From contig OU964921.1 of assembly GCA_918807975.1 (NCBI GenBank), positions 29,166,498 to 29,230,497 of the forward strand: 64,000 nucleotides of DNA, written 5' to 3'. The notes under the pieces are model-generated. The model saw only the letters and a program-made list of their open reading frames with translations. It was not told the DNA's origin and made no database searches. The position numbers and the translations under genes were made by a program. Of this stretch, positions 21,878 through 33,479 are shown piece after piece. The first letter of the stretch is position 1; each line of letters opens with the position of its first letter. The stretch is from Aplidium turbinatum (lineage: Eukaryota; Chordata; Ascidiacea; Aplousobranchia; Polyclinidae).

Positions 21878-22869
21878 GGGGAGATGTGGGACCAGTGGGT
21901 CACTTTTGACGTTTTTGCATGTGCAGGTTTTATTTGTCTCGTAAAATGGGATTTAGAAGTTTTAACATGAACTTTAGACTATCCTTCAACATACCACAGC
22001 ATTTAACTCAAAATGTAAGAAGAGAAAAGTTGTTTATTTTGCTAGCAAAAAATGCAACTCAAGTGAACCATTGGTCCCCACCCATGGGGACCATTGGTTC
22101 AAGGGTTGGGGACCATTGGTTCACAACATCTTGTTGAAGAAGAACTCAAGCACCGTCTAATACTAATGCAATTTGTATCTGCATTATTTATTTTTATTAC
22201 TATTTACATGGTCTGGCAGTTTGATTTATATTTCTAGCAATCAAAGTATATTAGGAAATTAAAGTAGCCTACTTGCCTATGTCCCTTAGAAGCCATTTTG
22301 ACGTCATCACTTTCGAGTTAATGATTGCATGGTGGTCTGTTAAATACGTTTAAAGCTACAACCAACTTTAAAGTTTGGAGATGCCATAAAGATGTTGAGA
22401 AATTTGCTTATCTCTGTGGTTTGTTTACTCGGTAGGCGAACAATAGCCTACTGCTGATTCAGCAGATCCACTGGTCCCCACCAGGTAGTGAACCATTGGT
22501 CCCCATGGCAGCCACTTGCACTTAGCATGGCCTCAGTTGAAACTTGGACTAGCTTTTCAGGTCTGCTATTTGCCATCACCTAACTAAAATACAATGAGAA
22601 GTTTTCCTATTAAACCACATTCCATAAGCACTTTGCTCTAGTACAAAATACAAATTTTATTAGATGTAAAAAATTTACTTTTTTGCCTCAAAAATCGTTT
22701 TACTGTCTCAAATTTTACACAGACTTCTGTCTTGTTCAAAAACTCGTAGATAAAGATGGCGTTATATGTCGATACCCCAGTCAAAATTTCAAATATCTAT
22801 TTTAAATGGAAAGGCGAAAAAAGCTCCTGAGTCACTGGTCCCTATGATCCACTGGTCCCACATCTCCCC
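21878..22869. mobile_element. GGGGA-terminus MITE, family 1 (GGACCA words)
   Basis: Inverted ends GGGGAGATGTGGGACCAGTGG inside a TA duplication (21876-21877, 22870-22871). The word GTGGGACCAGTGG, or close forms such as 'gaaccattggtcccc', recurs in both orientations near both ends (22065-22125, 22470-22505, 22835-22865). There is no coding capacity. Confidence 0.8.
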
Positions 22870-22871
22870 TA

Positions 22872-23425
22872 CTCATATTTAGTTGGTGCAGCGTTTTTCG
22901 AAAATTTTAAATAAGAAATGTGACAATACTGCTACAAAAACTAAAATTTCATAGCTTTGGTTGCATCGGTATTGTATTGTTGATCATCCCTTCTACTTTA
23001 AATCAACGAAACCAGTAAATCTACGTTCTTTTGTTGGAGTTTACAAAAGAAACAATACTACTCTCTCGCTTTCTTAGAAAATATCTTTCAACGGTTGATA
23101 GCATAAGAGTTGTCCAAAGGGATGCTCAATAATGGCATCTAGAATTGTTGGCAGGGATTATCCAGCGCATACTTTTGCATTCGAGATGATGTTTTCTTCA
23201 TTTAAATATTTTTAGGAGAGGTTGAGGCCTGAGGGGCTGGCACACGAAACGAAACTCTATGTCGCCAAAATCTTTGTAACTACCTTGTTAAAGTAGACTG
23301 TATTGCATTCAAACCAACATGTTTTTTTTAAGACAAACACTGCGTTGTTATTGTTCCTCGATTTTAGTGTTTGTAGTTCAAGAGTGATGCAATTATTTGT
23401 TTTAGAGACGGCCTTTTTCATTTCT
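22872..23425. other. Intergenic, nothing recognised
   Basis: AT-rich with no open frame that resembles a known family. The 5' limit of the following LINE is not clear within it. Confidence 0.4.
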
Positions 23426-23429
23426 TCAC

Positions 23430-24690
23430 TCTCACAACCGGTAGCGGTCGTTGGAGCAAACTACGCCGACTTAAGAACGGCGTCCCACAGGGCTCAGTCT
23501 TGGCTCCTCTCCTATTCAACGTATACACATACGACCTGCCCCCACTATCTCCAGGAAATATGCTTACGCAGACGACCTGACACTCCTGCACTCAGCGGAA
23601 AATTGGCAGTCAGTGGAGAAGAACCCCAGCCAAGACATGCAAACACTTTCAGCATACCTCCAGAAATGGAAGCTACAGCTCAGCAAGGCAAAAACAGTGT
23701 CGGCGGCCTTCCACCTTAACAACCGGGAAGCACAGCGTGAGATAAACATCAACACAGCGTGATTAAACATTGACGGGGAAGCACAGCGTGATTAAACATT
23801 GACGGGGAACGCCTGCCCTACTGTGCCGAACCTACCTATCTCGGCATAACCTTGGACAGGTCACTCACGTACCGCCGACACCTAGAGTCACTGCGCAAAA
23901 ACTGTCCACACGCGTCGCACTTCTGAGGCGACTGGCGGGTTCCGGCTGGGGAGTTGGTGCCAAAACACTTTGCACAGCCACCCTAGCCCTTGTTTATTCC
24001 ACCGCTGAGTACTGCGCACCAGCCTGGTGCCGTAGTTCTCACACCCACCAGATTGACACCGCCATCAACGACGCCCTGTGCGTACTGTGACTGGATGCCT
24101 GCGTCCCACCCCGACGAACTACTTACCCATTCTAGAAGGCATCCAACCTGCTGAGCTACGTCGTGAAGGAGCCACGATTTCTCTCGCTCGCCGTGCCCTG
24201 GACCCCGACCATCCCCTCCACGCAACACTCAAGCGACCACCACCTACAAAGCAGCGACTGAAATCGAAACGCCTATTTGTGCCTGCCGCACAACAACTGC
24301 GAACGCAGAAGAACTTGGGTTAAGTGCAGAACACTAGACGAACCACATGTGGAACACGGAGTGGCAAAACCACACCTCCACGCTTTGTGACTTCATACCC
24401 GACACCGATCTCCGTCTACCTGGGATGTCTCTCGCAAGGCTTGCGTGGGTCAGGCTTAACCGCCTGCGAACTGGCGTCGGCCGATTTCGTTCAGACATAC
24501 ATGCACAAGTGGGGCCTAGCTCCTCCATCAGAATGAGAGTGTGGCGCCACAGAACAGACCGCGGACCAGGTCATTAACCACTGCCCAGTGCCCAACCCAC
24601 CGGCCCCCACACAGTGCACATGGACTGAGGACCCTAGACGACGAGACTCGCTGATGACTTCCTGCCCCCCAATCTAGCCTGGAAAAGACC
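23430..24690 (+). mobile_element. Jockey-like LINE, RT end, broken
   Basis: The plus strand reads LKNGVPQGSVLAPLLFN, then KYAYADDLTLLHSAENWQS (RT active site YADD), WKLQLSKAKTVSAAF, and later CLRPTPTNYLPILEGIQPAE, then RREGATISLARRALD and LARLAWVRLNRLRTGVGRF. The GC content is clearly higher than in the flanks, as expected for a recent arrival of foreign composition. There are several frameshifts and a local tandem duplication of about 33 bp (23745-23810, unit holding 'cacagcgtgattaaacattg'). The 5' part is missing. Confidence 0.8.
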
Positions 24691-24699
24691 TGTTCATAC

Positions 24700-25252
24700 G
24701 CCGATGATAATTTCCAAATTATCCTCTAGAAATAGTCGTGTAAAATCATATAGTTATTTTATTTAAACTCCATAGCCCTTTGCATTTGTTATGTAGTAAA
24801 AGATGGAGTCCCAACAGATTGTGGAGTCAGTCTGATGTTTTTGATTCGAATTCACAACCTATGGTTTGAAAAACATATTAGGCACCTTTACTAATGAATT
24901 TCTGGCAAGGGGGCGAGATGGTGCTCACACGGCCCTGTAAGGTAGGACTTTTTTTTCATTATATAGCCTATATTCAGAGTGAGATAATTTTTGTTTGAAG
25001 TACCGTAATAAATTGTATTCGATATTTAAATTTTTACAAAAAGGTTCGATTTATACTTCAATCTTACGACATTGCCTGCTATTGGAACCATTACAGTTTT
25101 TAATTATCTGTTTAGGCCTACTATCATGGTTTTCATATTCACATATCTAACAATTCAATCCAAAAGTACAGTGCATACGCAAAGACCGCGAGAGTTTACA
25201 TTTTACCCACAAATAGCCTCGGCTACCTTAAACTTTGGTCAGACTATTATAA
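24700..25252. other. Intergenic, nothing recognised
   Basis: AT-rich spacer with a TAGGCCTA word at 25113-25120. No gene is seen. Confidence 0.4.
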
Positions 25253-25260
25253 AGTATAGC

Positions 25261-25735
25261 CAGGGGCGCCGGAACGGTTTTTGACTGGGGGGGGGGGCAG
25301 GATTATGAAAAAAGGGCACTTTTATTGCTAAAAAGCCAATTTTTTTTAAGTTTTAAGATAAGATATAGCGATAATACTCATCTATCAGCTCATTATCGAG
25401 TAATGGTACAAGTGTCCGGTATACAAAGAACAATGGCACGGAAGGGCATCGTGCTATGTTATGTTGATGTAGGCTAATTACCTACTGTGATACAGAATTT
25501 TGTGCCGTGAATATTATTTTGAGGCAGAAATGAAAGATTATCGCAGGCCTCGAAATTCACGGCGGACATGTCCGCCGTCACAGCATGTGATGTCCGCGGG
25601 AAGTAGGCTACCATCCAGATAGGTCATATTTGTCCGCCGAGTAACACAGGAACTAACGATACAAATGGCCACGAACAATAGCACGAACAATAAATTGTAT
25701 CCGCCTCTCCTGCCCCCCCGCTTCCGGCGCCCCTG
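25261..25735 (+). mobile_element. hAT MITE, CAGGGGCGCCGGAA family, copy 1
   Basis: Ends CAGGGGCGCCGGAA and its complement, with an 8-bp duplication agtatagc / agtataga. The body matches copies 2-4 ('aagttttaagataagatata', 'gtatacaaagaacaatggca'). It carries a TAGGCTA scar at 25470-25476 that copy 4 lacks. The inner right half is replaced by an unrelated 'tgtccgccg' repeat segment. Confidence 0.9.
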
Positions 25736-25743
25736 AGTATAGA

Positions 25744-26705
25744 ATTAGGTCACTCTTGATAAAAAACGTCAAGTTATATCAAATGCTCTACTTCCCCAGT
25801 AACAAAATCCTGCGTATACGCCACTGAACGTACCCTCAATACGCGTGGTTTGTTGGGTTGAATAAGCTCACTACGTAAGACGTTATATGCGACGTCAAGA
25901 GTCTTGTATCACATTTTTTGTTTTCAATGCAAAATCTATCCAACTGAATAAACTACGGCAGTCAGTGGTAGCCAAGGGAGGGGGGGTTTTGGGGGTTACA
26001 ACCCCCCCCCCCCTTTGGCACTCGTGTGACGTCACGATATTGAGAATGATGCTTTCAGTCTAAAAAAAAATTGCCTAATTTTAAACAAAACTGCATTAAA
26101 AGAGCGAGTTTTGCCAATACCAAACATTCAAACATCTCAACCAGGAATTAGCAACAAGAAAACATAGAGACTTGTAGCTTTATTTCCGAAAAATGCCGAA
26201 GAAAACATGATCTTATCCTTTTGCTATGCCACCGGACAGCACCATTTTGCAGGAATATTCATACCCACATTTTTGTTGAAAATGCTTTCAGAATGCATCA
26301 AATTCAAAGTAATTTTTCAAAATCTTCTGGGGGAGGCCTCCCAGACCCCCCGCCGCTGGGTCGTCAAACCCCCCCCCTTTCAGAATTCCTGGCTACGCTA
26401 CTGACGGCAGTTGCTACAAACTAAAAAATTATCGTCACCTACAAGCTGAGTATGGTAAGCTAATCTTACACAACATGACTTACTGGTTATTATTGGCAAA
26501 TGCTTTTTTTTTCAATTTGTTTTTGTTTTAATTAAAAAAAAAAATTTTGAATGCTATCACTTGAGAAAATCTTACGTAGGCCACTGATCATACCTACATA
26601 CAGATTTTATCTTATATTTGCGTAGCTGATGTGAATTAAGCTATTTATATTTTGCTAAAAGAGATCATATAATCAAATGCGTAATATGTGAAATAGACTT
26701 ATCTA
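25744..26705. other. Intergenic, nothing recognised
   Basis: Holds runs of G and C (25975-26015, 26360-26380) that look like the ends of old non-autonomous hAT elements. No second terminus was identified. Confidence 0.35.
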
Positions 26706-26707
26706 TA

Positions 26708-28126
26708 GGGGAGACTCAGGTAAGTTGGCCCAACGGGCAAGTTGGCCCAACGGGCAAGTTGGCCCAACGGGCAAGTTGGCCCACTCTAAATAATTTTTTA
26801 AGCACAATAGTTATTGTGACGTATCATACACATACCGAGAAAATGCTGTTTAAACTACCTTATCACCAGGTTGGGAGGCTCTAGCAAGCAGTATGAACTT
26901 GTGAGCTCGGTTTTTGTATGAAAAATTGTGATTTTTAAAATTTTTGGATTTTAGAATTTTTTACATGTCGTGTGAGTTTTTTCTTACTATATAAGAAAGT
27001 TTATTATTTAGTGAGTGCAACGCTAGGGTAGTTATTAAGGCTCACTTTGACGGTGAAACCGTTGTTAGAAGCTCGATAGTTTGACATAAATTTTAGTTTT
27101 TACATTATGGCTGCCATGCAGGGAAGTTGGCCCATTTCGTGGGTGGGTACGTTGGCCACCATGGCCAACTTGCCTTCATAAGGTATTATATAGAATGATA
27201 ATGGACTAATTAATACGATGACTTATTTTTTCAAGATTGAAGCATCAAGTATCCAAAGTAAGTAAATCGCGGCTTTACATCAGCAATCAATAACAATAAT
27301 TCACTTTCTAACATTGTTTTTATGCCGCAGATTGCGACAACTTATTCCTAACCCATATTGTAATAATAAAATAATGGTAAGTAATGAGATCAAAAAAACC
27401 AATCGCGAAAATGTGTCTCAGCAGGTGTATGAAAAGGGCTAAAGATGTTGAAGAATGGTGTGAGTCAAAAGAAAAATATGCAATCACTTCTCAAGCGACG
27501 GTCTAAACGTACTCCGCTTCGGAGATAAATGAAAAATATTCCGATATTGGTACCCATGCAAAATGGGGTTTGTACTGCAAACAAGGTTCTACCTATCAGT
27601 ATCGTTGGGAACATAAAAGCATGCCGTTTTAACCACATAATATTTGATACAGCCTTCATTATTTTCGAAAGTTTATTTGGTGTAGGCCTACTCTTGTAAA
27701 AAAACGTTTACTGAGATAAAATACTGCATTATAATAGATTATATTATAAACCAAACCGGTATAAGAATGCATACAATGTATGTATGCCTGTATAAAACCA
27801 AGCAATAATTAGAAAGAAAAATTGAGAAGAAAAAGAGATTTTCCACTGTTTATTATACCGAGAGATTGACACGTTGGCCAGGTGGTCAACTTACCTTCCA
27901 TGGTGGGCCAAATTACCTGCACAGGCGGGCAAGATGGCCCATTTTAATTTTTTCGGAAAACTTTAAAAATTACATACCTAAGAATGTTGGATTGATGTAA
28001 GAATATGTCCACTTCTAGAGTGATAAATTCTCTACTTTTCAATGGCATTCGCTTTAACATATGTTTTGTTATTAGCTCACAAATTCAATTTTACATTTTG
28101 CTTGGCCAACTTACCCGAGTCTCCTC
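26708..28126. mobile_element. GGGGA-terminus MITE, family 2 (AAGTTGGCCC words)
   Basis: Ends GGGGAGACTCAGGTAAGTTGG and the complement of GAGGAGACTCGGGTAAGTTGG inside a TA duplication (26706-26707, 27127+1000: 28127-28128). A 17-bp unit (AAGTTGGCCCAACGGGC) is repeated in tandem three times and more at 26727-26785. Further copies occur in both orientations at 27120-27180, 27870-27945 and 28100-28120. No coding region is seen. Confidence 0.8.
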
Positions 28127-28292
28127 TACTATTCAAAACAAATCACCCACAATTAATGCAATTAGGCTATAGGCTACATCGTTTTTAGCCTTACCAGTAG
28201 CGTAATTGAAAAATGCCCCGCTCTACAAAAGATAACAGGCCTACGCAGAGATGTACGTCGCTGCTGTGTAGGTGGCACGTATACGCCGCAAC

Positions 28293-29640
28293 CAGGGGCG
28301 CCGGAACGATTTTTGACTGGGGGGGCAAGATTACGAAAAAAGGGCACTTTTGTTTACTGAAAGGCCAATTTTTTTTCAAGTTTTAAGATTAGATATAGCG
28401 ATAATGCTAATCTATCAGCTCACTATGTATTAAGTAATGATAGCCTACAAGTGTCCGCCGTTCGGTATACAAAGAAGAGCATCATGCTATGTTATAATGA
28501 TGTAACCTACTGTCAAGCCTTAAAGCAGCCTGCGACCATGGCCGCTAAAGTAGTGCTTGAATGACCACCGGTGCTACCTCCTCAATCGGCCAAGTTTGGC
28601 CGCCGGTCTCTTCTAGCCAATTATTTAATTTCGCAATAGAATGATCGTGGATTAACTGTCAAAAATATGTAGTATCAAAGAGTGACGCAAAATTAGGTCA
28701 GCGCGTCATAATCGCCACTGTTGCTTTGTGCGGGAATATTTGTTATTGATGGAATATATCCATCTGCATTCTGCAATCACCGGCGCTGTAAGTCTTGTTT
28801 GTAATTCTCGACGTTTATTTTAACAAAGTGTTAATCCGAAGTGCTAATTTACGTCGGCTGGCAATATTGTCGTTTTTATGTCGATTCGATGTTGTCGGAC
28901 ATTGAATCTTTGTTAAAAAGGAGAACCAGGTTAGTTGACATCTGAAGGGAAAACATTTTTTGATCGTATTTTACAAAAATTATGCTTCTTTTGGTAATGT
29001 CCTTCACATCATTGAAATACTTATTTTATTTCCTTGCCGTCATCGTCAACACAATCATGTCGAACGTTGTTTTTCGTTGCTAAAAAGAATTCTAGGGGAA
29101 TGGCGAACTTCTTTAAAATCAGCCACATTGGAGACACTCGTGCGAGTGTCGTTAGATGGTCCCGCAGTACTGGATTACAATCCCGATAAAGCAATTAGTG
29201 CGTGGTGCAACGATTCTATTGTAGGACGTTGCCCAGGCCCAGACTTCAACAACGCTAAGTGATCATTTTAGCATTGTTGCAAGTTTAATTCTATTTACTT
29301 GTGCTATCGTTATTTTTATTTTGTATTTTGGCCTCCCAAGCACGCAGATTTGGCCGCCGAGAAGGAGCTCCCGGTAGGCCACGATGGCTTCCGAAAAAAA
29401 AGACGAGTTTTAAGGCCTGTACTGTGTTGCAAATTTTGCACCGTAAATATTATTTTGAGGCAAAAATGAAAGATTATAATTAGGCTAAAAGCGAATAGCA
29501 GAAATTGTTATATTGCAAAATGTGTAGTAGCTTACATGACTTTAAAAGGGCACCATTGCCCCCCCTGCCCCTCCATCTGCAGAAAAATTGAGGGCAGGGG
29601 GGCATCCGCCCCCCTGCCCCCCCCGCTTCCGGCGCCCCTG
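28293..29640 (+). mobile_element. hAT MITE CAGGGGCGCCGGAA family, copy 2, enlarged
   Basis: Perfect 8-bp duplication GCCGCAAC (28285-28292, 29641-29648). The outer parts match copies 1 and 4. The middle (about 28513-29418), bounded by CAAGCCTTAAA and TTTAAGGCCTG, is a further hAT-like insertion that brings a transposase C-terminus. A TAGCCTA scar at 28441-28447 is absent from copies 1 and 4. Confidence 0.85.
29030..29262 (+). pseudogene. hAT transposase C-terminus
   Basis: The plus strand reads HNHVERCFSLLKRILGEWRT, then LETLVRVSLDGP and DYNPDKAISAWCND, the dimerisation tail of a hAT transposase. Upstream domains are absent. It sits inside the nested insertion of copy 2. Confidence 0.7.
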
Positions 29641-30999
29641 GCCGCAACATAGCATTTTTTCACAAATTGGGTCTAGGTGGGCAAATTTTTAAAAAAGGGC
29701 ACTTTAAGCGCAAGAGATATGTTAAAAAGGGCACTTTTCGCGCGTAAATGATAGAAAAAGGGCATTTTTTTCTCGAGCGTAAAACATGTCAGCTTGAAAA
29801 TGTAAATTTCTCAGACAATTTGTGGGTAAAAAGGCATATTATACCTAAACTAAACTTTTAAGATCCATAATTGATTCCTATATTCATCCCGCCCACAATA
29901 TTTTATAAATAATAATGTACGCTAATAAAATTTAATCTAGCTACATTTAGTTGCAGAGGTCTTTTGTACTAAAGTAAAGAGAAACAACTATGATAATAGC
30001 CTATATGAAACACAACTGCTAAGATATTATAATGAGTTGAATCTTTTGCAGAATTAGATGATTCTGAAGAGCTGGTACTTTATTTTGATGAAAATCAGGA
30101 AACAAACTTCTGTAATTCAGACATTTAGAATGTCACACAAAATTTGAGGTAGCTACTCACAAGTCACAACACAAATTGATAATCAATCTGCTTGAATGGA
30201 ACAGGTTATTAAAAGGTAGGTTTTAAATCAGTGGTTCCCAACCTGGGGGTAAATCACCCAGGGGGTTAATTTGCCTGTTTTCTGGGTGTAACGAGACCCG
30301 ATTTAAAAACAGTGAAGGTTCTGAACTTTATAAAAGCGTAGGAATTGAACAGCCGTCTTTTCAAGGAACTGTGCAAGTAGATTGGAGAAAGATACGAAGC
30401 ATTACTGTAGCATACCACCATGGCCTATGAGAGGGGGTACGGAGGGTACGGCGTACCCTTGAGGGCCCAGGCCTGTGTTTGTTGGGGGACCCGAAATCGT
30501 GGTTTTATAGTTTACGCGCAAAAATGTTTGGTTAAAACCATCCTAAACGACTGATTTCAAGCATAAAAGTTGTTATTCTTTAGTCCTGGGGGGCCCGTAA
30601 TCTAGCAAAAGGGCCCAGAAAGGTAATCGAGTGCTTTGCGAGCAAATTAAGGGCTCAAAGTGGTGATTTAATGCTTTACGTGCAAAAATGTTCTGTTAAA
30701 AGCACCCTAAATTAAATCATAAAAGTTAGTTATTCTCCTGTCCTGGGGAGGGGGAGGGGCATAGTGTAGCAAAAGCAGGTTTGAGAAAAAACCAGGCAAA
30801 AAGCCCGGATGTTTTTTTGTTTTTTAAAAACTATTTAACAAAGGTAGTTTCACGCTTATTTCACTTCAAAATGAATTTCGGAGTTAGAGCAGGAGCCGGA
30901 GAATACTTTCGGAGCAGACCGGAGCCGGAGTCAAAAAAGTGACTTCTCTCGTTCACCTCTGCTAGTGCTGGGCATGTGGTGAATGCAAAAGTTAATGAA

Positions 31000-31260
31000 G
31001 AAAGGTTAGGATTGGTCAGATGATTAACTTGATTATGTTTTAACAAGATGTTATGTTTGAGTCTTGGTAGAGACCTTGGCTTGTACCAGATACATATATC
31101 ACTCAGTAACGTCAACGGATTTAACATTAAACACACAAAAAAGCATGAAAAAACTACTAAATCAAACGTTTTCGACATCACATAGTGTCCTCTTCAGAAA
31201 TAATTATAAGCTACATCTAAGAGAAATAAAATAAAACTAAGAGAAATAAAAAAAACACCT
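31000..31260 (-). mobile_element. Penelope-like element 3' fragment with hammerhead-like core
   Basis: The minus strand at 31197-31167 reads CTGAAGAGGACACTATGTGA then TGTCGAAAACG: CTGANGA, a short stem-loop, then GAAA, the core of a hammerhead ribozyme. Penelope-like elements are known to carry such motifs in their terminal repeats. No coding part is present here. Confidence 0.5.
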
Positions 31261-31382
31261 CTCAACAGCAGTACAGCACCATCAACAACTGACACACGAA
31301 TTCAATGCAGGATACACAAATTGACGAGGGTCAGATCACATGATTGCACAACACAAAATAATAGTTTTATTGCAGCCTGATA

Positions 31383-31599
31383 CTGACAAGCGGAGTGTAA
31401 AAGTGTTGCCAGATATTTTTTAAATTTTTAGTAAAAATATCATTTTGGCATTTTTAAAGTAGGCCTAGTAGTTGCCCAAAACTTGCCCGTAAATAAACAG
31501 ACAAGCTTTGGGCGATCACTACTCTTTAAAAATGCCAAAAATTAATTTTTCTAAAAATTTAAAAAATGTTTGGCAGCACTTTTACACTCCGCTTGTCAG
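31383..31599. repeat. 217-bp hairpin element
   Basis: CTGACAAGCGGAGTGTAAAAGT at the left is answered by ACTTTTACACTCCGCTTGTCAG at the right, and the match continues inward through 'ttggcatttttaaagtag'. A TAGGCCTA lies near the centre in one arm only (31460-31467). Probably a MITE. Confidence 0.7.
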
Positions 31600-32419
31600 A
31601 CTTCCAGCCGAGTTGGCGATCCCTATACTATGAATCCCTGATTATTGCGCACAGATGTCCAATTCTGCAGTAAAATGTTGTGTGGTGTGCAATTGCCTAA
31701 GCAAACATCACACTTTTTGCCCAAGACAAAGGGGGCCCGGAGTGAGAGGGGGCCCGGAATGACTCTTCGTACCCCTAGTGAAAATTTCTCTCAGAGGCCC
31801 TGCATACCACACAGAAGTACGATGGCTGTCTCGTGGCAAAGTGATAACCCGCCTGGTCGAACTTCGTGAGGCTGTCCATGTTTTTCCGATAGAAAAGAAG
31901 CCTGACTTGGCTGAATAGCCTACTTTTCTAACCTGCCGATATCTTTGGTGAATAGAACAAAGGTAGCCTACCGTAATCTTTTCATTCAAGGCAAGAATGT
32001 AACTGTGATCGACACCAAAGTAGCCGTAGCAGCATTTATTGCAATGGAACAAGTGAGTTGGGAGAGGCACAGTGGCGCAATTTCAGACGCTTGACATGTA
32101 TCTCGAAGGCAATAGACTTGAGTTGACAGCGGCGTTGAAGGAAGACATAGCTGACAACTTAAGGCCAGCTAGCCAAGAAGGTGGCAACTACTTTCCGAAT
32201 TTGGACATGGCTAGTCTCCATTGGTGCATTGGGCCCTTCACATGTGATGACAGCTAGGTGGATGATGACGACTGTCCAGCCAAAGAAGAACTTATCACTC
32301 TCCGAATGAACAAAGCGTTAAAACTTGATTTCAAGGGGAAAGGCTTAGAACCCTTCTGGTTTAACAGACTCCAGGATGCACCAACATTATTTAATATCCT
32401 GACATCTTTTTCAACAACG

Positions 32420-32427
32420 TAGGCCTA
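32420..32427. other. TAGGCCTA scar in Z copy A
   Basis: Copy A has CAACGTAGGCCTATCGCTG where copy B (complement of about 58636) has CAACGTATCGCTG. Six bases are added at a TA, with TA on both sides. Confidence 0.85.
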
Positions 32428-33128
32428 TCGCTGTGAACAACAAGGATTTTTAACTGTCTTGGGAATGAAGACAAAGAAGCGCAATCGCCTGAATGTCGAA
32501 AGCGACACAAGAATCGCCCTCAGTACCACAAAGCCCAGGATCACAAAGCCGGCGGCTGAAGTCCAGGCCCAACCTTCGCATTGAATATTTACCAAGCATC
32601 GTTAATTCGTTATCTTGTATTCAATATTGTATTGCATTTTGATTGTCATAGTTAGCCCTTTGAAATACATAGCAATAAACACTTTTGTTTTTGAAAATTG
32701 ATCGTGGAGGTAATTGGCTCACTTCAGGGTGGAGATTAGGGTAAAAGCCAAAAAAAGGTTAGGAACCACTGTTCTAAATGTATGCTGAAGCTTTCCATTT
32801 AGCTGTTCATTCTTTAACTTGGATCTAACTTAAACAAAAATTAAGTCTTAAAAATTGCCCACCTAGTTTCAAACCAGGGGGGCAAAGAAGGAGCTAAGGG
32901 GGAAAGCAAAGGGACTTAGGTGGGAAATTGCCCACCTAGTTTATATGTGAAAAGATGCTATGCGCCGCAAATTCTACGCCGTAGACTTGCGGCGTAGACT
33001 TTTTGTTTACGCTAACATTTACGGCCACATTTTTTTGGATAGTTGTCGCTTGAGGCTACGCCGTAAAGTTTTCGCGGTTTTTTAGCGTAAAGCGTCAACG
33101 TATACTTTTTAATGTCTTTTTTTTCGCT

Positions 33129-33263
33129 ACAACACGCCAATACCTTCCAGCGCTGTAGTTGAAAAAATGTTTTTAATGGGCAAAGACACATTAAAACCAA
33201 AACGCAGCAAAATGTCAAATGAACACTTTGAGATGCTTGTGTTTCTTCGTGAAAATTCAAAGT
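33129..33263 (+). pseudogene. hAT transposase C-terminus of element J
   Basis: The plus-strand frame NTPIPSSAVVEKMFLMGKDT, then LKPKRSKMSNEHFEMLVFL, ends in TAA at 33263. It is a hAT dimerisation tail, parallel to the one in the 62012 element (YNTPIPASAAVERMFSLGKD). Confidence 0.75.
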
Positions 33264-33479
33264 AAAACTTGTTTGTTTCGATTGGTTTATACCGTGTGAA
33301 TGTTTGGCACCTAGCAAACAAAATGAGTTTACGCTAGTGTATGCGCTGACGCTGACGCCGCCAACTTTTTTTTACAAGTTATGTTGACGCATACGGCGTA
33401 TGGTTTTTCGAACGTTTGCGTTTACGCTGACGGCGTCAATATTTTTTGTATACGCGTAGGCTACATCACTGGGCCTACG

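Larger units (their letters stand above)
30419..31802. mobile_element. hAT element K, nested in Z
   Basis: Ends CATGGCCTATGAGAG and the complement of CAGGGCCTCTGAGAG, with a perfect 8-bp duplication CATACCAC (30411-30418, 31803-31810). It has no transposase. It contains a Penelope-like 3' fragment (about 31000-31260) and a hairpin element (31383-31599). Confidence 0.75.
30229..32771 (+). mobile_element. hAT element Z copy A, SCAND3/ZBED5-like
   Basis: Termini CAGTGGTTCCCAACC and GGTTAGGAACCACTG with an 8-bp duplication ttttaaat / ttctaaat. The plus-strand transposase remnant: GKNVTVIDTKVAVAAFI (about 31985), then TYRCEQQGFLTVLGMKTKKR and LNVESDTRIAL at 32410-32510, ending QPSH before TGA at 32583. 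Much of the middle is replaced by hAT K. The frame is broken many times. Confidence 0.8.
28292..32962 (+). mobile_element. Element H copy A (8-bp TSD, CATAGCAT ends)
   Basis: Ends CATAGCATTTTTTCACA (left, split after its first base by a MITE) and CATAGCATCTTTTCACA (right, inverted), flanked by a perfect 8-bp duplication CGCCGCAA (28284-28291, 32963-32970). The size of the duplication suggests hAT. Its own sequence, 29641-30228 and 32780-32962, is non-coding. It repeats 'ctaggtgggcaa' near both ends. An inverted second copy is at 58132. Confidence 0.8.
28246..33471 (+). mobile_element. hAT element J, host of a four-level nest
   Basis: Outer ends CAGAGATGTACG and the complement of CAGTGATGTAGCCTACG, with a perfect 8-bp duplication GGCCTACG (28238-28245, 33472-33479). 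Its own sequence is only 28246-28291 and 32971-33471; the rest is element H and its contents. A plus-strand hAT C-terminus lies at 33129-33263. It is the same family as the element at 62012 (closely related C-terminal sequence). The right terminus contains a TAGCCTA scar that the left lacks. Confidence 0.8.

Noticed and set aside
23564-24577. Several overlapping open frames on both strands
   Set aside because: Shadows created by the higher GC content of the Jockey-like LINE; only the plus-strand RT pieces match a family.
25975-26015. Runs of G and C as G-quadruplex regulators
   Set aside because: They recur at ends of decayed non-autonomous elements and have no gene nearby.
26727-26785. Tandem 17-bp repeats as a CRISPR-like array
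   Set aside because: No spacers, animal sequence context, and the repeats lie at the end of a TIR element.
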